NCBI RefSeq assembly: GCF_036894955.1
Contig: NZ_CP145905.1
Span: 3,614,501 to 3,678,500 of the forward strand
Reading direction: 5' to 3'
Length of the DNA: 64,000 nt
Source: Paenibacillus sp. KS-LC4
GTDB taxonomy: Bacteria > Bacillota > Bacilli > Paenibacillales > Paenibacillaceae
Numbering within the stretch: position 1 is the stretch's first letter; each line of letters begins with the position of its first letter. This document shows positions 43,563 to 52,018 of this stretch, in pieces. The notes under the pieces are model-generated. The model saw only the letters and a program-made list of their open reading frames with translations. It was not told the DNA's origin and did not search any database. The translations under genes were made by a program, and so were the position numbers.

Positions 43563-44186
43563 TTATTCCGCAGCAGGTCTGGTAGAATAAGTTGGCACCG
43601 GCCCATCCCATTTCGTCCACTCTGATGTGTTGCTCATACGCAGCCTCTTCCGCCATAATTCATCATGCAGCGGATCAGCGCTGCCAAGCTCTCCAAGGCT
43701 TGCGAGCCAGCTGTCTGTACGCCGAATGTCCATCGCAAGCAGCAGCCGTGATTTCACCGTGCCGTCTGCTTGCCCTGTACGCTCTCCTCCCGCAGAACCT
43801 GCATTGCTTTGCAATGCTGCCTCTTCTGCTGGCACAGCGTAGCGGATCAGCACCCGGTTCACATTTTCCATTCTGGCAAATGACAACCGCAGCAATTGCT
43901 CAACATCGCGAGTCCATTGTGCTGGCAGCTCTCTTCCCGCCTTCACCTTAAACTCCACTGTCAGAAGTGAGCTCTCCCACTCCACCCGCCTAATCGGCGT
44001 AGCCAGCTTTAGGCCAATCATCATATCAACAAGATTGCTGTTCGTCAGCCTTGTTGCAGCAGTTGGCCGAAATACGGCTATCTCACTGCCCGACTCGGAC
44101 TTTCTCATATGTGGCAGCAGGGAAAGCCCCGCCATTACAGCAAGCACAAAAACCAGCGACAGCAAATAAGGCCTGGCCACTCGCAA
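43563..44186 (-). CDS. Uncharacterised membrane-anchored protein
   Basis: About 207 aa from a TTG at 44186 (AAAGGGG 8 nt upstream); a GTG two codons later is also possible. The N-terminal transmembrane or signal segment (YLLSLVFVLAVMAGLSLLP) is followed by an extracytoplasmic domain with an alternating strand-helix pattern (VDMMIGLKLATPIRRVEWESS … VEFKV), reminiscent of GerMN-like folds, but I cannot assign it. The 98-bp repeat array starts 16 bp upstream of the start codon. Confidence 0.7.
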   Translation of the reverse strand: MRVARPYLLSLVFVLAVMAGLSLLPHMRKSESGSEIAVFRPTAATRLTNSNLVDMMIGLKLATPIRRVEWESSLLTVEFKVKAGRELPAQWTRDVEQLLRLSFARMENVNRVLIRYAVPAEEAALQSNAGSAGGERTGQADGTVKSRLLLAMDIRRTDSWLASLGELGSADPLHDELWRKRLRMSNTSEWTKWDGPVPTYSTRPAAE

Positions 44187-44202
44187 TATAACCGCCCCTT
44201 TC

Positions 44203-44548
44203 AAGCGTAAACGGCTTTGTCCACTTAGTGACAAAAGCTCGTTTCGCGTAGAAATATAAGCCCTATGATGAGCTGCATGCCTCATTCATCCTTATATTTC
44301 AAGCGTAAACGGCTTTGTCCACTTAGTGACAAAAGCTCGTTTCGCGTAGAAATATAAGCCCTATGATGGGCTGCATGCCCCATTCATCCTTATATTTCAA
44401 GCGTAAACGGCTTTGTCCATTCTAATGGCAAAAGCTCGTTTCGCGTAAAAATATAAGCCTTATGATGAGCTGCATGCCCCATTCATTCTTATATTTCAAG
44501 CGTAAACGGCTTTGTCAATTTTGTGACAAAAGCTCGTTTCACCCTTTT
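44203..44548. repeat. Tandem array, 3.5 units of 98-99 bp, of the two-hairpin repeat
   Basis: Unit starts (AAGCGTAAACGGC) at 44203, 44301, 44399 and 44498; the last unit is cut after its first hairpin. Each unit has hairpin 1 (AAACGGCTTTGTC ... GACAAAAGCTCGTTTCGCG) and hairpin 2 bounded by GAAATATAAG / CTTATATTTC. Units are over 90 percent identical; changes in loops are often paired (CACTTAGTGAC versus CATTCTAATGGC). Not a CRISPR: units are contiguous with no spacers. It fills most of the 495-bp gap between mtrB and the gene at 43563; 44549-44642 holds nothing else recognisable. Confidence 0.95.
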
Positions 44549-44642
44549 ATACCAAGTGTGTACGCGCGAATATGTCCTCATACCCATTGTACAAACATTT
44601 GGCCTTGCCTATGCCTGGAGCGGCTGTTTTTGCATAAAAAAA

Positions 44643-44671
44643 CTCCCGCCCTGCATCAAGGCAGAAGGGAG
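44643..44671 (-). terminator. mtrB terminator
   Basis: Minus-strand CTCCC-TT-CTGC ... GCAGGGCGGGAG stem with a run of seven T, 10 bp after the mtrB stop. Confidence 0.75.
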
Positions 44672-44681
44672 CGGCAGGTCG

Positions 44682-44903
44682 CTATTGATCGGTCTCTATT
44701 TGGCCATGCTTCGTCATGATGACCGCTTTTCCCCGCACCTTAATGGCTGAAGTATGGTCTGTGAACTGCACGATCAGCACCTCGTTGCGGTCCAGCTTTT
44801 CGGTGTGATGAAACTTCGTATCTTGTCCGCGGGTCAGTCCAATAACCTGTACCCCTTGATCCTTCGCCTTAATGACGATAAAATCGCTGTTTGTCGGCTC
44901 CAT
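44682..44903 (-). CDS. mtrB: trp RNA-binding attenuation protein TRAP
   Basis: 11-subunit ring protein that, when loaded with tryptophan, binds a series of GAG/UAG triplets and represses trp genes by attenuation. 73 aa, matching B. subtilis TRAP (75 aa) along its length: [45 protein letters not shown]. The lysines and arginine known to contact RNA in TRAP lie in EKLD and IKVRG. ATG at 44903 preceded by AAGGGGG. Its target site is at 33844-33911. No folE/mtrA precedes it, unlike in B. subtilis. Confidence 0.95.
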   Translation of the reverse strand: MEPTNSDFIVIKAKDQGVQVIGLTRGQDTKFHHTEKLDRNEVLIVQFTDHTSAIKVRGKAVIMTKHGQIETDQ

Positions 44904-44930
44904 TTTCCATCCCCCTTGTCGTTCCTCTCT

Positions 44931-44978
44931 GATAGACAGGTCGTTTATAAGTGTCACACTTATAAACGCATGTCTATC
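44931..44978. promoter_or_regulatory. 48-bp nested palindrome upstream of mtrB
   Basis: Inner perfect 27-bp palindrome CGTTTATAAGTGT-C-ACACTTATAAACG (44942-44968) inside an outer GATAGACA / TGTCTATC pair (44931-44938, 44971-44978). Lies between the HU terminator and the mtrB ribosome-binding site, where the mtrB promoter would be expected; no standard -35/-10 pair is clear. Confidence 0.8.
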
Positions 44979-44984
44979 TAAAAA

Positions 44985-45010
44985 GCGCCCGAACGCTAAC
45001 GTCCGGACGC
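44985..45010 (-). terminator. HU gene terminator
   Basis: Minus-strand GCGTCCGGACG-TTAG-CGTTCGGGCGC followed by TTTTT, 20 bp after the HU stop. Confidence 0.8.
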
Positions 45011-45030
45011 CGATTTAACGAATGCTGCTA

Positions 45031-45306
45031 CTAATTGGATACGAGATCCTTAAGCGATTTGCCTGGCTTAAAAGCCGGGATTTTGCTAGCCGGAATATCA
45101 ATTTCCAAACCGGTTTGCGGATTGCGTCCTTTACGAGCTTGACGCTCGCGAACCTCGAAGTTGCCAAAGCCAACCAATTGGACTTTGTCACCGCCTTGAA
45201 GCGCATCAGAGATGGCATCAAATACAGCATCAACTGCTTTAGTCGCATCTTTCTTGGACAGATCGGATAATTCAGCAACCTTGTTGATCAAATCCGTTTT
45301 ATTCAT
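45031..45306 (-). CDS. hup: HU family DNA-binding protein
   Basis: 91-aa nucleoid protein (Hbs in B. subtilis) binding and bending DNA as a dimer. [21 protein letters not shown] at the start, [25 protein letters not shown] with the DNA-minor-groove arm, and [17 protein letters not shown] at 45306 chosen for the GGGAGGTG site and family start; upstream in-frame codons add unrelated residues. Confidence 0.96.
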   Translation of the reverse strand: MNKTDLINKVAELSDLSKKDATKAVDAVFDAISDALQGGDKVQLVGFGNFEVRERQARKGRNPQTGLEIDIPASKIPAFKPGKSLKDLVSN

Positions 45307-45412
45307 TCGTTTCACCTCCCTATTAGGCAAATGAAGAGTCATCTTATCCCTCTTATTAACGGAATCACCTAAAAATATACATGCCATAGTTTTCTATGCA
45401 TTTACCAAACCT

Positions 45413-45441
45413 ATAGTAATACAGCCGTTTGGCAATTTCAA
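45413..45441 (-). promoter_or_regulatory. HU gene promoter
   Basis: TTGAAA, 17-nt spacer, TACTAT on the minus strand, giving an untranslated leader of about 100 nt. Confidence 0.6.
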
Positions 45442-45489
45442 GTATTTCAGCACGTTTCCGTATTTTTTCACGATTCTCATTAAAATAGG

Positions 45490-46476
45490 CTACCCATTTC
45501 GGCGTTTGTTCAGATGAATGAACGTAACGGCGAGTGCCAAAACGAGCACAACCCCTTTGATAATATCATTGGAATAATACTGCACCTTCATCATGGTCAA
45601 TCCGTTAAGCAGCACCCCGATCAGCAGTGCGCCAAAAAAAGTACCGATCACATTCGGCTTGCCCGCGCCAAACACGGAATAGCCTACAAATACGGCCGCT
45701 ACGGCCTCCATCATCATAGGCGCTCCAGCGTCAATTTGTCCCGTTCCAACACGTGCGGCGAACAATACCCCGCCAATCGCAGCGAAGACCCCTGAAGCCA
45801 CATAGGCGGCTGTACGAATGCGGCGAACGCGAATGCCGGACAAGCGGGCTGCTTCTTCGTTTCCGCCTGTCGTTTGCATTTGACGTCCCCATTTGCTGTA
45901 TTTGAAAAACAGATGAACGACTATAACAGCAATGACCATCAAAATAACAGGTACCGGAATTTGCCCGATTTTGCCTTGGCCCAGCCACAGGAAGGAGCTG
46001 TTGAAAACGCCAGGCGCAGTCGAGCCGTCAGGCATTGGCATATTGTTGTAAATCGAGTAGCCCTTCGTATACGTTTTGTGAATACCGGCTACAATGTACA
46101 TCACGGCAAGCGTAGCGAGCAGATCCGGAATTCGGATGCGGACGATGAGCAGCGCGTTAAGCAGCCCTACCAAGGCGCCGATCGCGATTGCCACGATCAG
46201 TACAACGATAAGCGGCTGCTGAAACCACACCATCATAGCGGCGGTTACAACCGTTGTCAGTGACACCGTCGAACCGACCGACAAGTCAAAGCCGTCTACC
46301 GTCAGCGAAAAGGTTACGCCAATCGCAACAAAGGTCACAATGGAAATCGAACGCAAAATATCAGAAAGATTGGCATAAGTGAAAAAATGCTCATCCCATA
46401 ATGAGAAAAATAAAATGACAATGGCAATAACGATAAGCGAGCCATATTTAAATAAAAAGCTTGAAAACTTCTCCAT
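45490..46476 (-). CDS. Sugar ABC transporter permease (RbsC-like, CUT2)
   Basis: 328 aa with 8-10 transmembrane helices. DGFDLSVGSTVSLTTVV and the EAA-like GNEEAARLSGI are typical of the RbsC/YtfT family. Partner of the ATPase and binding protein immediately upstream. The substrate is a monosaccharide or similar (ribose, xylose, autoinducer); not determinable here. Confidence 0.92.
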   Translation of the reverse strand: MEKFSSFLFKYGSLIVIAIVILFFSLWDEHFFTYANLSDILRSISIVTFVAIGVTFSLTVDGFDLSVGSTVSLTTVVTAAMMVWFQQPLIVVLIVAIAIGALVGLLNALLIVRIRIPDLLATLAVMYIVAGIHKTYTKGYSIYNNMPMPDGSTAPGVFNSSFLWLGQGKIGQIPVPVILMVIAVIVVHLFFKYSKWGRQMQTTGGNEEAARLSGIRVRRIRTAAYVASGVFAAIGGVLFAARVGTGQIDAGAPMMMEAVAAVFVGYSVFGAGKPNVIGTFFGALLIGVLLNGLTMMKVQYYSNDIIKGVVLVLALAVTFIHLNKRRNG

Positions 46477-47990
46477 TACACCGTTTCATCCTTTCCACCG
46501 CTGGCATATAGCATCAGCTTCTCCTGCGTTGCTTCACCACGTCCAAACTGCTTGACGAGCTTCCCGTCGCACATCACCATAATGCGGTCGGCAATACCGA
46601 TCGCCTCGGCAAATTCACAGGTCAAATACACAATTGCTTTTCCTTGAGTTGCGAGCGTACCGATAATTTTAAAAATATCGCTTTTGGCGCCGATGTCAAC
46701 GCCCTTAGTTGGCTCATCAAACAAATACACGCTTGCGCCGGTAGGCAGCCATTTGCCAATGGACACCTTCTGTTGGTTCCCGCCGCTCAGATGTGCGACC
46801 TTTTGCTCAGGTGAGGAGGCTTTGACGCCAAGCCTCCCAATTATAGCTTCAGCATTATTCGTCTCACGCTTTCCTGACAAAAAGCCGAGCTTGGATAGCG
46901 CGCTCAAAATCGGCAAGCTGAGATTATTTTTCACCGACTCCTCTACCAAAATCCCCTGCTTGCGGCGCTCCTCCGGCACAAGTACAAGCCCGCCTTTAAA
47001 AGCATCTGCTGGCGAGGCCAAATTGACGGCCTGTCCATTTACGCTTACCGTACCTCCATCCGCTTTGTCTGCACCGAACAGCAGCCGGGATAACTCGGTT
47101 TTTCCCGCTCCTACAAGGCCGACTATCGCGACGATTTCACCGCTTTTCACATCAAAGCTGACATCCTTAACCTGATGTCCCCTATGAATACGTGTAACGT
47201 TCAGAAGCGGCTTCCCAATTGTAGCCTCAAGCTTTGGGTACTCCTCCTCGAATACTCGTCCGAGCATGGCGATCACGACGTCCTGCATCGTCATGGCCGA
47301 TGCCGCCTCGGTGACGATTCTCTCCCCATCACGCATAACGGTTATTCGGTCGCAAATTTGAAATATTTCCGGCAAACGGTGGGAAATGAATACGATGCCG
47401 ATACCTTCTGACTTTAGCTGGGCTATAACACGGAATAACCGCTCCGCTTCTTCCAAGCTCAAAGGGGCGGTCGGCTCATCAAAAATGACATATTTAGCTT
47501 TCTCGGTCAACAAACGAGCAATTAATACGAGCTGTTTCTCCGCAAGCGTCAGCTCTGCTGCCTTCCTCCGAACGGGAATACGCGCACCTAAACGAGCCAG
47601 AGTTTCCTCTGCCTCCTTCTCCAGCTTGCCCCAGTTCAACCACGCCTTGCTTCCATTTGCCGAAATGCGATCCAGCATGACATTCTCCACTACGCTTAGC
47701 TGTGCAACCAGTGCGGTATCAACCTCCTGATAAACACAATGGATGCCCAATGACTTGGCATCCCCTGGCGAACTGATATGAACTTGCTGTCCATCGATTA
47801 CAATGGTTCCTTCATCCTGGCTGTAGGCTCCTGATAAAATTTTCATCAGCGTGCTTTTGCCCGCGCCATTGGCGCCAAGCAGCGCATGAACCTCACCGCT
47901 TTGCAAGATAAAATCAACATTCCGGAGAGCGGGAATGCCGGAAAAAGCTTTCCGGATTCCCTTCATTTGCAATTGTTTGTTTGCACTCAT
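46476..47990 (-). CDS. Sugar ABC transporter ATP-binding protein (RbsA-like, two NBDs)
   Basis: About 504 aa with two nucleotide-binding domains: Walker A LLGANGAGKST in the first and VGLVGAGKTE in the second. Only the second carries a full signature (LSGGNQQKVSIGKWL); the first has the degenerate LTLAEKQLVLIARLL usual for this family. ATG at 47990 after GGAGAG. Overlaps the permease start by 1 bp. Confidence 0.93.
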   Translation of the reverse strand: MSANKQLQMKGIRKAFSGIPALRNVDFILQSGEVHALLGANGAGKSTLMKILSGAYSQDEGTIVIDGQQVHISSPGDAKSLGIHCVYQEVDTALVAQLSVVENVMLDRISANGSKAWLNWGKLEKEAEETLARLGARIPVRRKAAELTLAEKQLVLIARLLTEKAKYVIFDEPTAPLSLEEAERLFRVIAQLKSEGIGIVFISHRLPEIFQICDRITVMRDGERIVTEAASAMTMQDVVIAMLGRVFEEEYPKLEATIGKPLLNVTRIHRGHQVKDVSFDVKSGEIVAIVGLVGAGKTELSRLLFGADKADGGTVSVNGQAVNLASPADAFKGGLVLVPEERRKQGILVEESVKNNLSLPILSALSKLGFLSGKRETNNAEAIIGRLGVKASSPEQKVAHLSGGNQQKVSIGKWLPTGASVYLFDEPTKGVDIGAKSDIFKIIGTLATQGKAIVYLTCEFAEAIGIADRIMVMCDGKLVKQFGRGEATQEKLMLYASGGKDETV

Positions 47991-48039
47991 CGTTTGCATC
48001 TCTCCATCCCTGCATGTGCCTATTACTTAGGGTAAGCCC

Positions 48040-49164
48040 TTATTTCAATGCTTCCAAATCTTTCATCCAATCCTCATAGCCTTGTGTGCTGCTTCCCCAG
48101 CCTTCTACATGCTTGGAAAGGTCCGTCGTGCTAACTTTCTCTTCTGGCAACGCATCACGGTGAACGTATACCGGCTCCAGAACGACTAAAGGCTCATTCG
48201 CATCGCCTTTAAATTCTTTGTACAAAATACGAACTTGCACACGGCCGATATCTTTAGGATCAACAGCTGCTGAAGCGACCCATGGGCTCGTTTTGTCTTG
48301 AATCATTTGCAGATCCTCATCGCTCATGTCAATGCCATAAACTTTAATTTCTGTACGGCCAGCCTGCTGGATAGCACGGGAAGCACCTTTAGCAAACTCA
48401 TCCCAAGCTGCCCATACTGCTGTAATATCGCCTTTATTCGGGTATTGGCGCAAAATCGCTTCCATCTGCGATTGTGTATCCAGTGCCGGGTTGTTGGCAT
48501 TACCGAAAGCGGCAATTTCTTTGATGTCCGGATATTTCTCTTGGAACTGCTTGTAGGCCACTTGACGGCGCTCCATTGGCGCAAAGCCTGCTACCCATAC
48601 TTTAACGATATTTCCTTTGCCGCCAGCATCTTTAGCAAGCTGCTCAAGCGTAATTTCAGCCATTTTCTGGTCATCCTGCTGCAATACAGGCACGCCATCC
48701 ACCTTCACGTCTGCATCGAACACGACTACAGAAATGCCTTGCTCTTTCGCTCTTTTAATTCCCGCTTCGAGCGCCGCTGCTTGTCCATGGTCAATCAAAA
48801 TGCCGTCAAAGCCTTGGTTGATTGCTGCATCAAGGTTTGAGGACATTTTCGCCAAATCATTGTCGGATGCGAAAACCGTTACTTCTCCGCCAAATTTTTC
48901 GGCTTGCTCCTTCACCCCTTCTACATATTGGGACGAGAAGGTTCCTGTATTAAATTGCATAACGAGCGCAAGTTTTTTACCTTTTAGAGCTGCCAAATCT
49001 GTGCTGCCGCCAGCTGCATTGTCAGCTGTAGCTTCCGCTGATGCTGTCGGCGAAACCGATGCCTCGCTTGCAGGCGCATTGTTTGTTGCTGCTCCGCAGG
49101 CCGAAATAACCAGTAATACCGCAGCTAGAAAAATTGTTAATGAAAGCTTACCCCATTGTTTCAT
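48040..49164 (-). CDS. Sugar ABC transporter substrate-binding lipoprotein
   Basis: 374 aa. Signal peptide with lipobox LLVISAC, then a Ser/Ala/Thr-rich linker and a periplasmic-binding-protein type 1 fold (LALVMQFNTGTFSSQYVEGV, AAINQGFDGILIDHGQ, VWAAWDEFAKGASRAI). First gene of a CUT2 operon. Start at ATG 49164; the longer frame has no ribosome-binding site. Confidence 0.92.
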   Translation of the reverse strand: MKQWGKLSLTIFLAAVLLVISACGAATNNAPASEASVSPTASAEATADNAAGGSTDLAALKGKKLALVMQFNTGTFSSQYVEGVKEQAEKFGGEVTVFASDNDLAKMSSNLDAAINQGFDGILIDHGQAAALEAGIKRAKEQGISVVVFDADVKVDGVPVLQQDDQKMAEITLEQLAKDAGGKGNIVKVWVAGFAPMERRQVAYKQFQEKYPDIKEIAAFGNANNPALDTQSQMEAILRQYPNKGDITAVWAAWDEFAKGASRAIQQAGRTEIKVYGIDMSDEDLQMIQDKTSPWVASAAVDPKDIGRVQVRILYKEFKGDANEPLVVLEPVYVHRDALPEEKVSTTDLSKHVEGWGSSTQGYEDWMKDLEALK

Positions 49165-49222
49165 GTTCTTTCCCTCTCCCCGTCTCATGTCTCTACCATC
49201 ATCATTATATTGCTTCCTTGCA

Positions 49223-49284
49223 ATCATATCATTTTATCCCACTATGTCAATCGGAATTTAATATTTTGTCGAAAAAACGCGTTT
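49223..49284 (-). promoter_or_regulatory. Sugar ABC operon promoter with possible cre/LacI-type operator
   Basis: TTGACA (49245-49250), 16-nt spacer, TATGAT (49223-49228) on the minus strand. Upstream, AAACGCGTTT (49275-49284) is the symmetrical core expected of CcpA/LacI-family sites, though its flanks match the cre consensus poorly. Confidence 0.6.
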
Positions 49285-49370
49285 GACGCAACAATTGTCA
49301 TTATAGTAACGCTTTTCAAAAATTGCAACCTCATTTTCAAAGCCCTCGCCGCCTGAGCACAAACGTCCGC

Positions 49371-49429
49371 AAATGCAGAACAGCCGTTGCTCGAAGACCT
49401 GATCGGCCTCTCAAGCAACGGCTGCATTT
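49371..49429 (-). terminator. Hairpin after spoIVA
   Basis: AAATGCAG...CCGTTGCT pairs with AGCAACGGCTGCATTT, leaving a 5-nt bulge and a large loop. Placed 18 bp after the spoIVA stop. No strong T-run, so termination is inferred. The remaining 49285-49370 stretch shows nothing distinctive. Confidence 0.5.
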
Positions 49430-49446
49430 AACTAGGTTTAGATGCG

Positions 49447-50925
49447 TTACAAAATAATGGCGATGAGGCCGCCAGACCCCTCGTTAATAATGCGGCCCAG
49501 CGTTTCCTGCAACTTGTAGCGCGCGTTATCCGGCATCATCGCAATTTTGCCCTGAATACCTTCTCTTACAAGGGAATGCAGCGAGCGGCCGAAAATGTCG
49601 GACTCCCAAATTTTGATCGGGTCGCTCTCGAAATCCTGCATCAAATATCTTACAAGCTCTTCGGTCTGCTTCTCAGAGCCAATAATTGGCGCAAATTCCG
49701 ATTCCACATCAACGCGGATCATATGGATAGATGGTGCAGTCGCTTTCAGCCTTACGCCGAATCTCGAGCCTTGACGAATGAGCTCCGGCTCCTCCAGCGC
49801 CATCTCAGCCAGCGTCGGAGCCGCAATGCCGTAGCCAGTAGCCTTGACCATTTCCAGCGCTTCGGCGAAGCGGTCGTATTCCCGCTTTGCATGGGAAAAC
49901 TCCTGCATCAGCTGAAGCAAATGATCTTTGCCGCGAATTTCTACGCCCACCACTTCCATCAAAATCCGGTCATACAGCTCATCCGGCGCATACAGGTCGA
50001 TCTCGGCTACACCCTGCCCCATGTTCATGCCGCTAAGTCCCGCTCTTGCGATAAAGTCGTAATCCATAAACTGCGCTACTACCCGGTCCACATCCCGCAA
50101 ACGGCGAATATCCTTAACTGTATCGCGGACAGAGTTTTCATAGTTGCTGCGCAGCCAGTGATTTTCATTCAGCACCATCACCCAGCTTGGCAGATTTACG
50201 TTGACTTCATGAACAGGGAACTCGTAGAGCACCTCGCGCAATACCGAAATAACTTCCTCTTCCCCCATCGTTGCTACGCTGAGCGTAATGACCGGAATAT
50301 CATATTTCGTTTGAAGCTCGGAGCGCAGCTGCAGCGCTTCCTCGCTGCGCGGACGCGTCGAGTTAATGATCAGCACAAAGGGCTTGCCTACTTCCTTCAG
50401 CTCACTGATGACCCGCTCCTCGGCCTCTACATAGGAGCTGCGCGGGATTTCAGCGATCGAGCCATCAGTCGTCACGACTACACCTAATGTAGAATGCTCC
50501 TGAATAACTTTACGTGTCCCGATTTCCGCGGCTTCTTGGAAGGGAATCGGATCATCAAACCACGGCGTTGTAATCATTCGCGGCCCATTTTCATCCTCAT
50601 AGCCCTTCGCGCCTTCCACCGCATAGCCGACACAATCGACCAGCCGTATGTTTACTTCCAGCCCCTCGGCTACTTTCAATTGCACCGCTTGGTTTGGCAC
50701 AAATTTCGGCTCAGTTGTCATAATGGTTTTGCCCGCGGCGCTTTGCGGCAGCTCGTCTACGGCACGTACACGATCAGCCTCACTCGTAATGTTAGGGAGC
50801 ACCACCGTTTCCATGAACCGCTTAATGAACGTTGATTTACCCGTGCGGACAGCCCCTACAACACCGAGGTAAATATCCCCACCGGTACGTTCGGCTATGT
50901 CCTTGAAAATGTCTACTTTCTCCAC
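49447..50925 (-). CDS. spoIVA: Stage IV sporulation protein A
   Basis: ATPase that polymerises on the forespore surface as the base of the spore coat. Walker A in GVVGAVRTGKSTFIKRFM near residue 24; TRPRSEEAL and a C-terminal anchoring region also fit. GTG start at 50925 with GGGAGGGG 7 nt upstream yields 492 aa, the same length as the B. subtilis protein. Transcription in B. subtilis is sigma-E dependent; I do not see an unambiguous sigma-E promoter here. Confidence 0.97.
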   Translation of the reverse strand: MEKVDIFKDIAERTGGDIYLGVVGAVRTGKSTFIKRFMETVVLPNITSEADRVRAVDELPQSAAGKTIMTTEPKFVPNQAVQLKVAEGLEVNIRLVDCVGYAVEGAKGYEDENGPRMITTPWFDDPIPFQEAAEIGTRKVIQEHSTLGVVVTTDGSIAEIPRSSYVEAEERVISELKEVGKPFVLIINSTRPRSEEALQLRSELQTKYDIPVITLSVATMGEEEVISVLREVLYEFPVHEVNVNLPSWVMVLNENHWLRSNYENSVRDTVKDIRRLRDVDRVVAQFMDYDFIARAGLSGMNMGQGVAEIDLYAPDELYDRILMEVVGVEIRGKDHLLQLMQEFSHAKREYDRFAEALEMVKATGYGIAAPTLAEMALEEPELIRQGSRFGVRLKATAPSIHMIRVDVESEFAPIIGSEKQTEELVRYLMQDFESDPIKIWESDIFGRSLHSLVREGIQGKIAMMPDNARYKLQETLGRIINEGSGGLIAIIL

Positions 50926-51153
50926 TGAATATCCCCTCCCAATTGATTTCCCGGTTCGCCGCCTTCCACCGGACAAGAGGGCAGGCCAGCGACGCAACTC
51001 GTACAGCTTTTAGGACTAGTAATATCCTATTGTTCCAGCTCTCCAATTATGACGATTGTTATCAAATCTTTTAAAGCTTAAGTCACGCTCTTGCCCTTCC
51101 AAGATTGAGTTATATGAGAAATACAGCTACAGTATGCCAATACAGCAAAAAAA

Positions 51154-51189
51154 CCTCCAAACCGATTCTCGAAGAATCAAGCTTGGAGG
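51154..51189 (-). terminator. Terminator of the yphF-like gene
   Basis: CCTCCAAGCTTGATTCT / AGAATCGGTTTGGAGG on the minus strand followed by seven T. The 50926-51230 gap otherwise contains the spoIVA upstream region and nothing further I can identify. Confidence 0.85.
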
Positions 51190-51230
51190 ACGCCTCTATC
51201 ACAATTTATGAAGATCAAATCTTTACAGAT

Positions 51231-51995
51231 TTACGATATCGCCTTCGGCTGTCCATCTGCCCAATAATAGACGGGCGCCTTTACTGGCACAAAAACATCC
51301 CGCTCAACCAACAGCTGGCGCAAGTCATAATCGGCGTCGAAGGACGTTTTGCCCTCCTTCTGGATCGCCTGCATAAGATCAGGGCCATAATCCGCATAAA
51401 CCTGACCTTTCTCGTCGAGCATTGCCGCCATCGTCAAGCCTGAGTAGCTGCTGACAATCGCGGGCGCTTTTTTGCCAAGCAGCTTGTAATCCACGTAATA
51501 AAAGCCCGGATAAGCCTCGTCGCCCTTCGGCAGCTTGCCCGCATTAGCCGTGGAGTACGCCTGCACCCAGCTCGAAATATCGTTGATCTGCTGATAAATA
51601 CGCAAATCCATCAGCCGAACTTTAGGATCTGTTTCTTCATCCGTAATTAGAAAATAATAATTGCCGCCCTTCTCAAACGCCGCTGACGGAATATCGCTCA
51701 AATACCCTTTTCCTTGCAGCGGGATGAAATCCAGAATGAACTTCTCATATAACGGCGTTTCAGACGTGCTATTCTTAATAGGCAATACACCCGTATCTGC
51801 CATATACTCATCAATCGCCGCCTGTACATTACGAACGGCTTCTTTCGGAGCGCCTTGATTTTGCGATAGTCGATCATTCGGATACATGCAGCCGGATAAC
51901 ACCAATAGAGCCGCGGCAGTTGCCAGCAGCGCTGCCTTCCGAAGCCACAGCTCGCGGTTAATGAAATGCGCAAACATAAAATTAAACATTTTCAT
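51231..51995 (-). CDS. YphF-like lipoprotein
   Basis: 254 aa. Signal peptide with lipobox LVLSGC near residue 36, then a soluble extracytoplasmic domain (VRNVQAAIDEYMADTGVLPIKN … YKLLGKKAPAI). Assigned as YphF-like from its position upstream of spoIVA as in B. subtilis and its lipoprotein layout. Function unknown, probably sporulation-associated by context. The ATG at 51989 is an alternative start. Confidence 0.7.
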   Translation of the reverse strand: MKMFNFMFAHFINRELWLRKAALLATAAALLVLSGCMYPNDRLSQNQGAPKEAVRNVQAAIDEYMADTGVLPIKNSTSETPLYEKFILDFIPLQGKGYLSDIPSAAFEKGGNYYFLITDEETDPKVRLMDLRIYQQINDISSWVQAYSTANAGKLPKGDEAYPGFYYVDYKLLGKKAPAIVSSYSGLTMAAMLDEKGQVYADYGPDLMQAIQKEGKTSFDADYDLRQLLVERDVFVPVKAPVYYWADGQPKAIS

Positions 51996-52018
51996 GCGTC
52001 CCCCTATCTTTCAAAGCC

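Noticed and set aside
44203-44548. Possible CRISPR array
   Set aside because: Units are 98-99 bp and contiguous, with no spacers between repeats and no cas genes in the window.
49576-50487. 303-codon open frame antisense to spoIVA
   Set aside because: Shadow of a highly conserved gene on the other strand; cysteine/histidine-rich composition typical of antisense frames.
51105-51443. 112-codon plus-strand frame beside spoIVA
   Set aside because: Covers the terminator and the 3' end of the yphF-like gene; no ribosome-binding site.
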